Part shown: piece after piece, positions 29,083-41,456 of the stretch
Position numbering within the stretch: the stretch's first letter is position 1
Layout of the letters: every line of letters begins with the position of its first letter
From: Torreya grandis
Taxonomy: Eukaryota; Streptophyta; Pinopsida; Cupressales; Taxaceae
DNA length: 64,000 nt
Assembly (NCBI GenBank): GCA_037957365.1
Contig: JARHVA010002128.1
Coordinates: 2,735,359 to 2,799,358, forward strand
Direction: 5' to 3'
Notes under the pieces: generated by a model
The model's database searches: none
Seen by the model: the letters and a program-made list of their open reading frames with translations, nothing else
What the model was told of the DNA's origin: nothing
Made by a program: the position numbers and the translations under genes

Positions 29083-30272
29083 TGTTAAGCATAAGATATA
29101 TTGAGAGGGGGGGTGAATCAATATATCATATATCTTATAAATCTTTTCATTAATCAAATATTCAAGATATGCAATAAAACTCAAACAATAAACACCACAA
29201 AAGATAGAGAGAGACACCAAATATAACGTGGAAACCCAATGTGGGAAAAACCACAGAAAACAATCTCAAGTATATGAATGAGCACCAACCCAAATAATAT
29301 TCACAAGCCAAGCTTGTAGGAGCACCAACCCCTTTGCTGAGCACCAACCCAGCAACTATTCATGAGCACCAACCCATAGGAGCACCACACCCCTTTGACG
29401 TGCACCAACCCAGCTACTATTCGTGAGCACTAACCCATAGGAGCACTAACCCATAGGAGCACCAACCCCTTTGCTGAGCATCAACCCATAGGAGCAGTAA
29501 CCCCTTTGCCAAGCACCAACCTAACAACAATTCATGAGCACCAACCCACAAGAACACCAACCCCTTTATGAATACCACACACCTATCTCTCAATGTTGTT
29601 ATCTTAATAAATGATAGATCAATACAACATCTCTTTCCTCTCTCTCACCTTTTCTCTTCTAAGCTAGATATAACAAATATAAATCATATTCATCTCTCAC
29701 AATTGCTCTTCTAAGCTAGATATTACAATATCAAATCAACCTCTATCTCTCATATTTACAAATGGCTTCTCAAGCCTTTCTTTATATCTTTCCAAATGAC
29801 CTTTGGTCTTCCCCCTTTGTGACCCTTCAATCCTCATGGAAAATGGTGCCAAACTTGTATGACCCTTCATATTCAAGCCTTTGAAAAGTCATGTGGTGAC
29901 CCTTCATGAACAAAAATGTCCTTCCCTCTTTTGTCCTCATCTTGGTGACTTTTTGTATTCCTTAAAGTGTCCCTTCATGAGAAACTTCACCCTTCCTCTT
30001 TTGTCTTCACTTGGTGACTCTTGGAATTCCCCAAGATGACTCTTCATGGGAAAATTCATCCCATCCTTCTTTTGTCTTTATCCCGTGGCTCTTTGACTTC
30101 TCCATGGGCCCTTCTTTTGTCTCATATGCAACCAAAAATATATTTGTTAATATTAAATAAATATTAACTCATATTAGCCAAGATATATTTATTAAAAAAA
30201 AACATTAAATGCAATGGGGCCTTTATCACCAATAATGCTAGACCTTTGACATCAATGACAATATTTCCAACA
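29083..30272 (+). repeat. Solo LTR, 1190 bp, with perfect 5-bp target duplication
   Basis: Termini are TGTTAAGC...TTCCAACA, with ATGAT on both sides. The start GAGAGGGGGGGTGAATCA-like and the stem-like pair GTGGAAACCC / GTGGGAAAAACCAC near 29228-29255 are common in plant LTRs. There is no PBS, coding or second LTR, so an intact element recombined away between its LTRs. The orientation is inferred from the start motif. Confidence 0.93.
29281..29580. repeat. GAGCACCAACCC repeat cluster in the solo LTR
   Basis: About a dozen copies of GAGCACCAACCC or close variants lie 15-40 bp apart, with larger recurring blocks (CATAGGAGCACCAACCCCTTTGC and CCAGCAACTATTCATGAGC types). It is irregular, so it grew by repeated short duplications rather than as a simple tandem array. 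Confidence 0.88.
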
Positions 30273-30277
30273 ATGAT
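30273..30277. other. Target site duplication ATGAT (right) of the solo LTR
   Basis: Identical to 29078-29082 and directly follows the CA terminus. Confidence 0.9.
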
Positions 30278-30699
30278 AGATTGCATTAAAATTTAGTCTT
30301 AATCTAGTTGACCACCAACTCAGAATTTATCAATACTCTTAGTTTGTTTTCCTTATATTTTAATGAAAATTACAATCCTAAGATTAGAGCTTCATACTCA
30401 AATTGGTTATTTGTGTAGGGAAATTGTAACCTATATGATGTTTTTATACCTAGGAGATATATAAGCTGAACACTAACCCCACTACCTTGTTTAGAATAAG
30501 TTTCATCTATATAAAGAGACCATAGGCCAAATAGACATGGGATATGACTAGCTTTATCTTTAGGTGGATTTTTGCTCATCATGTAGATGCCTAAGTCTAA
30601 AGAAATTAGGTTTACCTTCTCATTATTAAAATCATACTTGATTATCATATTTTTCATGTGGGATTATCTATATACCCATATTTTGTTGGCTACTCCTCT

Positions 30700-31100
30700 C
30701 CATGGTAACCACATATGGGAGAAATTTGTGGTCATTTACCTATTCAAGGTTTAGGACCAATCTCTATTGAGGAACATGTCAACTACTTGAATGTCTATGA
30801 AGTGTTAAATCCTAGGATTGAACTCCAAATATATGTGGACATTGAGAAGTTCACCTATCACTTTCACTTATAACTTGTCTAGTTGTACCACTACCTTATC
30901 TAATTTTATGGGGGCTAATATGAGATTCTCACATATGTTTATATGCATCACATTGGCTGAGGCTCCTAAATCTACCAAGCAGTTATGTATATTATTTACA
31001 AATAACTTGATGGTTAAGAGGAAAGGGGGAACCTCCATATTTTTAATGATCAAATTGGTTTGTAATGATCTGGGTTTTGGATAGACCTGTGTAGTCAATT
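30700..31100 (-). pseudogene. Gypsy-2 protease (retropepsin)
   Basis: IHNCLVDLGASANVMHINIC holds the active site, DSGAS now DLGAS. The tail IDIQVVDMFLNRDWS and NFSHMWLPWRG is the conserved segment after the flap in plant Tat-like proteases (LLSRDWS...GY.ATDWSHLWLP). Part of this is open over 76 codons (30868-31098). It lies between gag and the RNase H-like domain. The enzyme would process Gag-Pol in the particle. Confidence 0.88.
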
Positions 31101-32600
31101 TCTAAGTCAAGAATTTCATAAAAAGATCCCATTGCTCTATGATTTTAAAAATCTCATGAAGGGTAATGTTGGCATTGATATTTTTAATATCTTCCACTAT
31201 GTTATAAACTCATTTTCATTGGATTGGTGGGGTTTCCATAGGTTCCTTAGGTTCTTTAGGTCTTGAAGGTGGGGGATCATTCCTAGCATTTTATTCTAGT
31301 GGGTTGCACCATTATTAGGGGTTAAGGTAGTAAGGGTATGTTGTTTTTACCTATTATTGAGGGAGTAGTTGATCCTTTGAAATTGTTGAAATGATTACAC
31401 CTCACCAATACCATCCTCTAGCTCATTTTCTTCCTCACTAGGTAATTCCATGGTCTCTTACACCATAACAATACTAGGGTCTTTAAGCGAGTTGGATGAT
31501 TTAGGATGATTGGGGATAATCTCATATTCTTACATTTAATTTTGAAATATCTCAAAAGCAAAACCAAACTCCATGCAGTCTATTTTCCCATGTATTACCA
31601 TGTTATGCACTTGACACTAGTTAGGTAAGGCTATCTAAAAGATATTTATTTTAGGTATCTTATTGGGTGAAGGTTCTTAGGGGTTGTGAGGACAATTATA
31701 GTTCCTACATGGTCTTTGATATGTGATTTTTTTTTGGAAATTTATGAATCAGAGTTACTCACCTACCTCTAAAGCCTAAAGAATTCATTGTTGAGTTTTT
31801 ATACCATCCATTAAATGACATATAACTCATTCTTGGTAGACTCATGAGGTGTGGTTTGGGTATTGTTAGCCATAGCCAACATTACCTAGTATTGAGTCTA
31901 AGGAGTCAGTTCATGGCCCCATGGGTTAAGTAAACCCACTTGTTGGTTTGTATTAGGATGACCTAGTGAGATTTGGTGTGCTATAAGGAATGGTTGAAGC
32001 ATTGGGAAATTTTGATTAATATTGGGCAAGATGTTTAACACAAGCATCTATGGTAGCACACTAGGATTGGGGGTCATTGTGTGATATTAAGGGTTTAGTT
32101 GCCTATCTAATTCGTATCCCCTATGTAATCTAAGGATAGGTTTTTTATGGATGTGTAACTCTTTAGGAACATGGATTTCTAAGGGTCTAGCATATTCTTA
32201 TACATTTAAAGTGCTAACTAAGGGTTAGGTTCATACAACATGGTGACCAGTTATACATCTTCTAAAACCTATCATTAAAGTTAATAATAGGCTCACTAGG
32301 ATCCCTTTTGATATAATAAAAATGTTTATATAAGACACTAGGGTCTATCACTTACCTAAATTATATGAGGAAAGTAGTGTTAAAATGGTCCCAACTTGAG
32401 ATAGAGTCTTTAAGAAGGTTGAAAAACCAATCATATGCTAAGTTTATTAGCATAAAGGGGAAAATCCTACATGTGGCATCCTCATGTTCTACATTTATTA
32501 TTCTTAGGAAAGTTTTATATGATGTTTTATATTCTTCTACATTTCATCTCATGCCAGGGTTGAAATAGGGAAGATACCTCTCAGGCTTCCTAGGCAAATC
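31100..32600 (-). pseudogene. Gypsy-2 gag
   Basis: The capsid core at about 32600-32240 reads EHEDATCRIFPFML, YDWFFNLLKDSISSWDHFNT, then YYIKRDPSEPIINFNDRF, matching Retrotrans_gag (ED...R.F..SL...A..WY..L...SI.SW..F...F...F......PSE.I..FN.RFQK). A ruined zinc knuckle (RPCRNYNCPHNP) is near 31700. The rest to the protease is a low-similarity linker with acidic stretches. Stops are scattered. Confidence 0.8.
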
Positions 32601-32892
32601 ATGGATGACTTTTGAGACATTATAACAAAGCCAACTAACTAGGCCATCTTAGGTTACATATTTAGAAGGGTTTGAAGAGATGAATTGATGGGTATGTCTA
32701 GGTTATTTAATCCCAATTTTCATGTGGGAAAGTAGGGGAAACTACCAATTGAATGCAAAAGTACTTATCCCTGATAATAGGTGAATTTGTCTCTAAGATG
32801 CTTCATAATCAAATAGTGTTTAGTACATTATTATCAATAAAAATAATATTTACACACTCATAAAATTCATGATAAGCTTGAAATATTCTTAT

Positions 32893-32907
32893 GGCCTCCT
32901 AGTTCCA
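32893..32907 (-). promoter_or_regulatory. Candidate Gypsy-2 primer binding site
   Basis: The minus strand reads TGGAACTAGGAGGCC nine bases inside the LTR terminus. It resembles the TGGCA...GTGGGAC motif at the equivalent place in L1 and L2. The tRNA was not identified. Confidence 0.45.
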
Positions 32908-32916
32908 TCTATTATT

Positions 32917-34414
32917 TGATTCAAAGTCTCAATTCATGAAATGTCGATGAGATTGGGTGTTCCCTAAAAGGGGAGATGGGGACTAATCTATACTTTCATT
33001 CTCTATTTTAGGACTGATCTAAGATCAACCCAGGGCATGTATATAGGTATTTTACTTTACAAATGGAGTCTACATGAATAGCCTCTAAGAGATGTACTAT
33101 TGCCACTGAAAGTTTAATATGAAGTTCATGTACATAGGTCTAATTACCAAAGGTTATTATGGGATTTCAAATATTATGCCTCTCTATTTATAAACATAAG
33201 GGGAAAGGGTAGTTTAATCTTAGAAAACAAACACAAAAGGAGAGGGAAGAGTATGGTAGAAAAGGAAGCCTCCAGGTCTATAATGAAGTCAATGCATTGA
33301 CCATTGAACTAAGTGATATTTCCATAACTGTACCACTATAGACTAAGTTTCACTATATTTATACCTCTAAGAACACACAATGGGAATATCCTAAGTGAAC
33401 TAGAAGTATGCCTCCAATATGAGATCTCACTAAATATGAGTACTAGGAGTTTATAGTAAACTACACATAAACACCTTATGTTAACTTTCATATTAACACA
33501 CAAATTAATAGTACTACAAAAGGGAAATGAGATAACCCACACAATGATTATAATAGCTAAACACATCATAACCATATCATGCATAAAGTATAAAAGTATT
33601 AATCTAATTAACCTAACATTGGCAAGCATTCAAAAATGAAGACAAAAAAAAATTGAGACATAAAATGAAACCTTAGGAATTATATTCATTAAAAATTAAG
33701 TGTGATTACAATAATAAATCTTGGCTAATTTTATAGTGTAGAGAGATGAAATAGAAATTAGGTGAAATCCTATCTATAATTTGATATCACTTTCAAGTAT
33801 ATTTTAGTTGACCCCCTATATTATAATACAACTTTTCCTTATATAGATGAGGATGGTTTTGACCTCAAAAATGTGTGATATTCCCATCTTGAGTCATGAT
33901 GGAAACTCATTATAGTTATAACTTTAATTCAAAATTATAAAAAAAAACTCCTACAACCTATAAAATATTTGTAGGAGACTACTTAGTTGATATGCAAAGG
34001 CAGTTATGAAGATCTAACTCTCAACTACTTTGGTATGGCATCCCTAGCCTCTAACACCACCACCATGAGGTCAAATTACTTGTATAACATGGAAAGGTTT
34101 ATTTTGGGCTCCCTAAATATCACCTCTACCTAAGTCACTAGCCTTTGGTATACCTATAAGGGTGCTTCCATTTACACCTAGACTCTAGAGACCTAGTTAA
34201 TGTCTATTATGGATTATGTTGATAGCTCCAACACTACTTAGTCCCCTTCTTAGGTTGACTTGTTAACCTTCTCCCTCATGACCTAGTTGAATTAACCCAG
34301 GTGGAATTCAAATTATCCTTGGTCTATTAGGGTGACATCTAGGTGGAATAGTGTATAGATATTGACCTCTTTGAAGTAGGTCAATATCTTATTCTTGACC
34401 ACTTCCAAGGGTCT
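32917..34414 (-). repeat. Gypsy-2 5' LTR (high-coordinate copy), cut by L1
   Basis: Aligned with 20448-21955 along its whole length. It stops at ACTTCCAAGGGTCT, where the L1 LTR begins; the remainder was not found on the far side of L1. Confidence 0.82.
33184..33192 (-). promoter_or_regulatory. TATA box of Gypsy-2 5' LTR
   Basis: TATAAATAG on the minus strand, the counterpart of 20712-20720. It is the likely promoter of the element in its active days. Confidence 0.65.
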
Positions 34415-34870
34415 TATTGACAATTTTTTTACCATAAGTCAAAATGGGTCAACCATATATATTCAAATGTCATAGGGTATGTCACAGTTCATTTGATGTG
34501 ATGTAATTGTTATTAGCCTTGGTCATGGTCAAATTTAGTATTTTTGTCATTTTTTGTCATTTAGGGGTCATAAATTAATTTGGTACAATTTTATGGGTTT
34601 TAATGTGACCTAAACTTCCTATAAAAGTCCAATATGTTATATTACTTGTCAATAATGTCAATACCAATTGAAACTTGTAGGTTCATAGCTAAAAATTAAG
34701 AAAATAAGTGAAAAAGGAGTTTTGAAGGTTGTACAGCCTATGGAAGAGAGTGGCACATGGGAGAATATTTTTTAGTGACTTTTAAGCTTCAATAATTCCA
34801 TTTCCACATTTTATATACTTTTAAATTTCCAAAAATGAGCTAAAATTATTCTATCTCTCAATCGCCCCAC

Positions 34871-34878
34871 TATATAAG
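34871..34878 (+). promoter_or_regulatory. Putative TATA box of L1 5' LTR
   Basis: TATATAAG, 457 bases into the LTR, followed by the conserved AACTAGTCAATA. The 3' LTR copy at 47980 reads TATGTAAG. Confidence 0.5.
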
Positions 34879-37800
34879 CGAAACTAGTCAATAAGTCTTT
34901 AGATAGTACATCCAGTAAGAGGACTTCTAGGTCAAAACATATTTTTGGTGGATATTAAAAAAATTTATATTAATTTTCATGTTTTGAGTGGTAATAATGG
35001 TTTTTTATACTTTATGAACCATTCTTAACAAGTTTACTATCCATTTCTGAGTGTTGTTTCCCACACCGTCTAGGTTTTACTTCTATGTGATCAATTCTAT
35101 ACAAATAAATTGATCATTTTGTTTTCATAGGATGTATACTTTCTCTTATAATTTTACCCATGTTTTTTTTCATGATAGTAATTTATTTGATGGCTCAAAT
35201 AGTTCAAGTTACAGGTTGATGTATGATAATGGATTTTTAGTCAATTTTAACACTTACAGAAAGCTTCTTTCTCTATAGTGGTTTCAAATTAGTTTGATAT
35301 GATGTGATGAATGTTATAAATTTCATGAAAATATATCTATTTTCAATTTTAGTCTCACACTTATATTATTCATGGAGTAGCAGTCAAGAACATGAGTCAA
35401 ATAGTTAATTTCTTGCATTTCTATACGTAGTCAACTGAGTGAGGTATATGAGGTCCTAAAGATGTTCATAGATATGATATGAAGACATAAAATTGGGTTT
35501 AACACATTATATTTACATGATAAGTCAATTAATATCCCTTCAAATGACAAAATACTGATTGTGATGACTTTCTCATATATGCACATCATCCACCATGAAT
35601 GAACACCTACAAGTGCTATAGAGAAAACCATCATGTTAAAAGGGAGAAATTACTTGGTTTAAAGAAATTAATGTTTTAAGAGTCTTCTTTTAATAATTTT
35701 GATAGGTTTAATATTTAATATAAGGTTACATTCCATACATAGAGCCTATATCCACAACTCACTGCCTACACATTGAAATGTTCACCTACAGGTGGCATTC
35801 ACAGAGATTTAGGATTGTTTCATAAGGATGTTCTAACATGTTTTTATGACCTTAATAATGTTATAATAAGGTGTATTTTCCTTGATATCCAATTATAACT
35901 TCATGCATCATGTACACTACCCATGTTCACCTTCACTACCTTATAAGTTGTGTGTGTATTTACAAGTGACCTTACATAGAAACCTGAGGATGGTCATAGA
36001 GAGATTTGACATAATTTGAAACCATCATAAATATTTTGGATTTTTAAGTTACTTTTGAAACCATGTTTGAGACATTAGACTATCAAATAGACTTGATAAG
36101 TCATCTCAAATGAATGAATTGTGTTTTAAAGACAAGTTCCCCAAAAGCTATAAAATAGATCCATGAGCACTTTTGGTGTCAATATTAATAGTGTTACATG
36201 TAGTTTTGGTCAATCTAAATGATCATACCTTGTATACCTATCCTAGGGAAACATATTTAAAAAATAAGTGAGTATTTTGGCCAATTTGTCTCCATGCTAG
36301 AAGGATCAAAAGTTACATATTTGTTCATTGTGTTCTTTTAGTGATGTCTACATGATTTAAACTTCCAAGTAACCTTCACAATCCAAAGTTGTATTATGGA
36401 AGTACATATTCATGTTAAGTTTCCATGTGTAGTTGATATAGTACACCATTTTTTAAAATATCATCAAAAAGGTTTAAGATTAGGGTATTAAACCTCATCA
36501 ACACCTACAAGTATCCTTTTCCCTAAGAGAAGTCACCTACAGCTGAATGTAAACTCTTAGAGGTCCATGAGGTGAGCTTGGACACAGAAAAACAAACACC
36601 TACTAGTGGAATCTGACTCAAAAGACCTCAAATTGACCTCAAACCATGTGACATAGGTTTTAAGTTGTATTTTCACCTACAGGACCCTGCATGCTCCAAA
36701 TTGGTCAACAACAGTTGACTGTAGTTGACAGTGAGCTTGAGCATAGCGGTATGGGTTTTGATATAGCCTAAATATGAGGTAAATGAATTAAAATGAATAT
36801 ATAATTACATTATGAATATAAGGAAATATATATGCATTTTTTTCAAGGTTTTACCATATACTACCACCCATAGGTGCCTCTCTCAAATAAGAAAACATAG
36901 TCAGTCAACCTATAGTCCATATCAGTCAATGTGAGAGGAGAAATAATACAAGGTTTGATGAGGCTCTAATGATAAAAATTATTTTAAATAATCAAAAATT
37001 AAAATGGACATTATATGGCACCATCATAATATGGATACAATATAGATAAAGGCCTCAAACATACACCAGTAATCATACATGATACCTTGCACATAATTAG
37101 TCATTTGACAATATGCCTTATGGGTTTTTTGGTGTTTGGTGGGTCTAATGGTATATTCAAACTTTTGAAATTTATATAGATCATCTCCATCACTTGGATA
37201 ACCTCACCAAATAATCCATTTACTTGGTACAATAGGGGAAGTTCCATCAATTTTTTCTTAGATAGATGGCACTTCCCAAGAGTGTAAACCTATAGATTTT
37301 GGAGAAAGAAGAAGACAAGGCAAGTTAAAGATGAATGGGGTCCTTCAAATATGTTTAAAGTTGTATAACATCTATACCAACAATAGGAACAATTCATAGT
37401 GGTGAGGAACAAAATGAGGTCCAAACCTATAGATATGCAAGCTAAGCCTACTAGGTCTTAGTTAGGCCTAATGGCTAAGGGGATGATAATACAATCTCTA
37501 AGATTATATGAACATTATTATCCATTTAAACATGTTTTTAGGGAGGCATAAGGTATGTTCAAGCTATTTTTATGCAAAATATACCATAGGTAATCCATTC
37601 ATTGGATTATACCAACTCAAACCTATGAAGAATGAAGAGAAAAGCTCAAGTTGGCAACTTTGAGAGTTCACATCTACTTGGAATATTTTCACTGGAGTCT
37701 CATGAGTTGGGAAATGATGAAGGAGGCCTTGAAAAAATATTTTGTGAAATTTTATGAAGCGTTAAACATCACATCTTCATGAATAATCCTTAGAGGAGGA

Positions 37801-39125
37801 AATGGCCTAAAAACCATAGTAGTGACTTGATTAGGAAGATTGAGTAGGAGATGCATCTAGCTGGAATATAATGGATTGGTAGATGATTGGATATTGTAGA
37901 GGACTCTCCAAGGGTCTCTCTCATCAAATTTAATTATACCCTACCTATGCGGACAAGGTGGGAAATGGATTTCATTAATATTTTTTGGTGTTGTGTAGGT
38001 ACATAAGGGTTTCAAATGATGAAATAAACTTTGGGATAGATATTTATAATTAATTTAACTAACCATGTGTATTTATTTCCTCATCTAAGTGTCCAAGTGC
38101 CTTCACCTCAACTAGTCAAAACTGACATAGTGCACAAGCTAGTGAGAGAGTGAAAACTTCAAGTGGGAGGAATTTTAATGTCTACCTAAGTAATATAATG
38201 ATATTATAATCCCTAAAATGTGTCATTAACTCCTTTGTATAGATCATATTGGAAATTTTAAGGAAACCTTGGTACCAAGTGTGCAAGGTGAGTGAAAGAG
38301 GTGTTATTTAGACTATAGGTAGTGATAACTCATGTATAGAATAATCTTGATTATTAGGGATGAAACCAATGAATTTTGGAGAATTTATAAAACCCCTCAT
38401 TCTTAATTCAATCATAACATATGTCCCTAGTTAGTTTTGGATGTTCCAAGAAGGCCAAATGATGAAGGTAGTTTTCTGAGCAAGCAATGAGGAATCATAT
38501 GCCACATTTTAGGAGTTTCATGTTTTGATGGACATTTATCCAAGTAAACCTTGAATTTTATATTCCATATCCCACTCTCCTACATATTTATCTCATTTTC
38601 TTATCATGACACATGTCCTAGTGACTCTTGGACTTCATTCTCTTCTCCTCGCTCTCAAATTCTATAAGTAGTGGCCATTTTGGTTCTTGTAGACTAATAA
38701 TGCACCATGTATGGAAAAGCCCTACTAGAATGATATTGTATTTATACTTTGAAAAATAAATTAAAGTATATTTTTTAGTTCATAAAAATTTATCTAAGTG
38801 TGAAAATTTGTTTATAGTAAAGTTAATGATAATCGTATATCCTCTCTCTCTCTTTATCCTGTCATGTTTATGCAAGAGTTCCTATTATAACATGTCATAT
38901 AGAGAGTAGCTAATGATTTAAAATAATTTAAAGTCTATAATTTTTATTTTTATATCAAATCTTCCATATGGTTCACTTACTTTGTGTTTTCTCATGCATA
39001 TCACCTCTATGTTGAAACACTTATGTTAGAACCTTTTAGGACTTAGAAGCTAGTTTGTATGTCTTATTTTTTAGTGAGAGAAGTATGATTGTATTGTGGA
39101 AATAATCTTGGTGTATCACCCCCTT

Positions 39126-39130
39126 ATATT
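39126..39130. other. Target site duplication ATATT (left) of Copia-2
   Basis: ATATT immediately before the LTR TGTTAGG; the matching copy is at 43467-43471. Confidence 0.93.
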
Positions 39131-40269
39131 TGTTAGGAACCCAAGGAAGCACCATTGATTACCAAGCAACATAATATGTGGAATTAAACCAGAAGTAACA
39201 AGTAACTAGAATTCAGAAATAACATAGAATATGAGAGACAATACACAATTGTATTAATACTCATCCAGAAAGAAAATACAATAAAGAAGATGCCACTTCT
39301 TCTCCAAACCTCTCAGAGGCTTCCCACACCTCAAGTGTAAAGTAATTCTCAATCAAGAGTTATCTCTCTCTTATGGTCCCAACACACAACTCAAACACAG
39401 AGTTGGTGTTCACCTCCAACCAGTCAATATCCACTACTGCCAGTACACAAGTGCTCCACACACTCCACAAGTGCTCCATGCACTCCAAGTACACAATCAT
39501 AGTTTAAGTAGATCTCCCCTAAACTTGCAACAACTTTCAACTCAAATGATCTTACTTTGGAAGGAACTACCTTGCCTTCCTCTTTGCTCTCCAACTGAGT
39601 ACACACTGTACTCCAAGTAGATCCTACCTAATCTTGCTCCCTATTGTGTTGTTGTCACCTTGATCCTGCTGCCACCTACAGATCAACCTAGTTCTGCACA
39701 CCTACAAACCTTAGACCTCACACACACATACACCTATAGATCAATGATCTTACTTACCATGTAGATATCCAAATGTGGCCTTGCACACCCGCCGACCAAG
39801 ATCTTACATACATGAAGAATCCTTTTGATTCTCCAAACCAGCACCCACACTTAGCACTGTGGCACTAGGAGGAACACACCATGCTCTCTTCACACATAGA
39901 AGGAGATAATATTTTCTCTCTTACTCTCTAACAAAAATTACAATACAGGCCATGATTCTATTATATAGATCTCATGAAAACAATAATTAGACACCTAATT
40001 ACAATAATTAGATCCACAGCTCAAGACTAAAATTAGCCTTCTTCATGCAAACAACCAGTTCGTTAACGAAATGTCTATGGAACTCATAGTTTGAAACCAC
40101 ATAGGTGACTGACATTGGTCCCTATCTGCCTAGGGGTGACCGACGTTGATCGATCTCTGACCATCGTTGGCAGCTTCTTGTCTCCACCTGACCGACGCTG
40201 ATGACTATGACACTCAGCACCCTCCTCCAATGTCTACATCAGTGAAGCTTTTAGCTCCACAACCTAACA
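39131..40269 (-). repeat. Copia-2 3' LTR
   Basis: Plus-strand ends TGTTAGGAACCC...CCTAACA, 1139 bp. The minus-strand TATA-like CTATATAATAG is at 39958-39968. Motif array (GACGTTG, GACGCTG, TCGTTGG) at about 40107-40205, one unit shorter than in the other LTR. Confidence 0.95.
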
Positions 40270-40281
40270 ATCTCCCACTTG
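40270..40281 (-). other. Copia-2 polypurine tract
   Basis: The minus strand reads AAGTGGGAGATT directly against the 3' LTR, the same as in Copia-1. Confidence 0.85.
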
Positions 40282-40379
40282 GAGATAAATAGTTGCACTA
40301 TACCTATACCTGTACACTATCTAATCTATTTCCTGGCTTGTATCCCTCTTCAAAATCAATCCTGAAGACCACCCACCAC

Positions 40380-40990
40380 ACAACCTGTGGTGCACCTCCT
40401 GTCATCCGAGTAACCTACCACATCAAAACCTACAAACCCATGTAGTGAAGTCCTGACCCTGCATAGCATGTATACGTACTGCTGGTCCCTCTCAAATACC
40501 TGAGAACCCACTTCCTCGAATTGACTCTTAACTCTCTGATAGCTCCCACTACTAGGGAAAACTCAGGTCTATACCAGACCTCATGTGATTTTAGACACTG
40601 AATTGTCCAGCCCTTGGTGTGCTCTAGTTCTGCATCCTGCATATTGAACTTCACTAACACTTGATTCACATTAGCTCCCACTAGAGACAAAATCAACCTG
40701 TGATCTTCCATGTCTCTCATGCCAAAGAATTTTACTGCTCCAAATTCCTCATGACATGCCACTGAACTAACCTTACCCTTAGCTCAGCAAAACCTTGTAT
40801 GTCTGAACCTACTAGCTAGCATACCATCCACATACAGTAAGAAGATAATGTTGCAATCATCATCCACCTAGTAAGACAAACATAATGGTTACACTGACAT
40901 TGATTAAAGCCTTGCTTTGTCATCCACCTGTCAAAACCTGTACCACTATCCTACAGCTTCTTTAAGACCATATGACTTAGCCTTCCATCT
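40380..40990 (-). pseudogene. Copia-2 reverse transcriptase / RNase H remnant
   Basis: Minus-strand YGLKEAV.WYRF, then CNIIFLLYVDGMLASR (catalytic YVDD changed to YVDG at 40821-40862). A 110-codon open stretch (40762-40430) follows: MACHEEFGAVKFFGMRDMED, VNQVLVKFNMQDAE, RKWVLRYLRGTSSTY. GFDVVGYSDDRRCTTGCVVG then matches the copia RNase H start (GY.D.D..GD.D.RRSTTGY). The N-terminal RT and most of RNase H are deleted. Confidence 0.88.
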
Positions 40991-41260
40991 CACGTGTCCA
41001 TTATCTCTATTCTTTAACCAAGGAATCCATTCATCTCTCAGTGCTTTTCATATGGCAGGTAACCCTACCAAATCTTATGTTTGGTTCTGCATCCTATTCA
41101 TGCCATGCTCCCACTATTTCTTGGATCCTTCCTGCTCTGCAGTAAGCAACGAGTATAAAAAAGAGGAACAACAAATTTGAGGCTTACTTACATTTTCAGT
41201 CCTCCCCATGGGTGTTTGAGACTCCTTGATAGCTTGTTGTCCACCCAAAATCTATCTCAG

Positions 41261-41456
41261 TGACTGACCTCAGTCACCACACAGTCTACACCCAACCGAT
41301 GTCGATTCCATGCAACTATCTAGGTCACTGATGCCAATTATCCTACCAACATCGGTCTCCTCCTGCCCAACAACACCAACTTCTCTAGTCTACACATGAC
41401 CAATGTTGGTACCTATCTGTTTCACATCGGTTACCCTTAACTGATGTTGGTACATG
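41261..41456 (-). repeat. Array of GACGTCGG-like motifs in the Copia-2 connector
   Basis: Variants of ACCGATGTCG, CCAACATCGGT, GACCAATGTTGGT and ACTGATGTTGG occur about eight times at 15-35 bp spacing, in the same structural place as 1140-1355 of Copia-1. Many CG steps have become TG or CA. Confidence 0.78.

Larger units (their letters stand above)
28800..30657 (-). pseudogene. RNase H-like domain between protease and RT, split by a solo LTR
   Basis: Part one (30657-30278): GLWSLYIDETYSKQGSGVSV, FPYTNNQFEYEALILGL, KLRVLINSELVVN.IK. Part two (29077-about 28800): YWDIINLFNTFNIIPITQE, NQIADSLSLIIENLTP. Together these form the D...(N)NQ.EYEAL.LGL...DSELVVNQI...N..AD.LA pattern of the archaeal-type RNase H carried by Tat-lineage elements. 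The first catalytic motif reads YIDE rather than (F/Y)DG. The solo LTR falls just after VVN.IK, and joining the halves across its target duplication keeps the homology continuous. It lies upstream of RT rather than after it. Confidence 0.82.

Noticed and set aside
28804..29088. 94-codon open frame on the plus strand
   Set aside because: It lies opposite the Gypsy-2 RNase H/linker, which has clear family motifs on the minus strand.
29281..29580. CRISPR-like repeat array
   Set aside because: Spacing is irregular, the spacers themselves repeat, and the setting is a plant LTR.
30818..31084. 88-codon open frame on the plus strand
   Set aside because: Opposite the Gypsy-2 protease with the DLGAS site on the minus strand.
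40917..41180. 87-codon plus-strand open frame
   Set aside because: Opposite the Copia-2 RT/connector; no plausible protein features.
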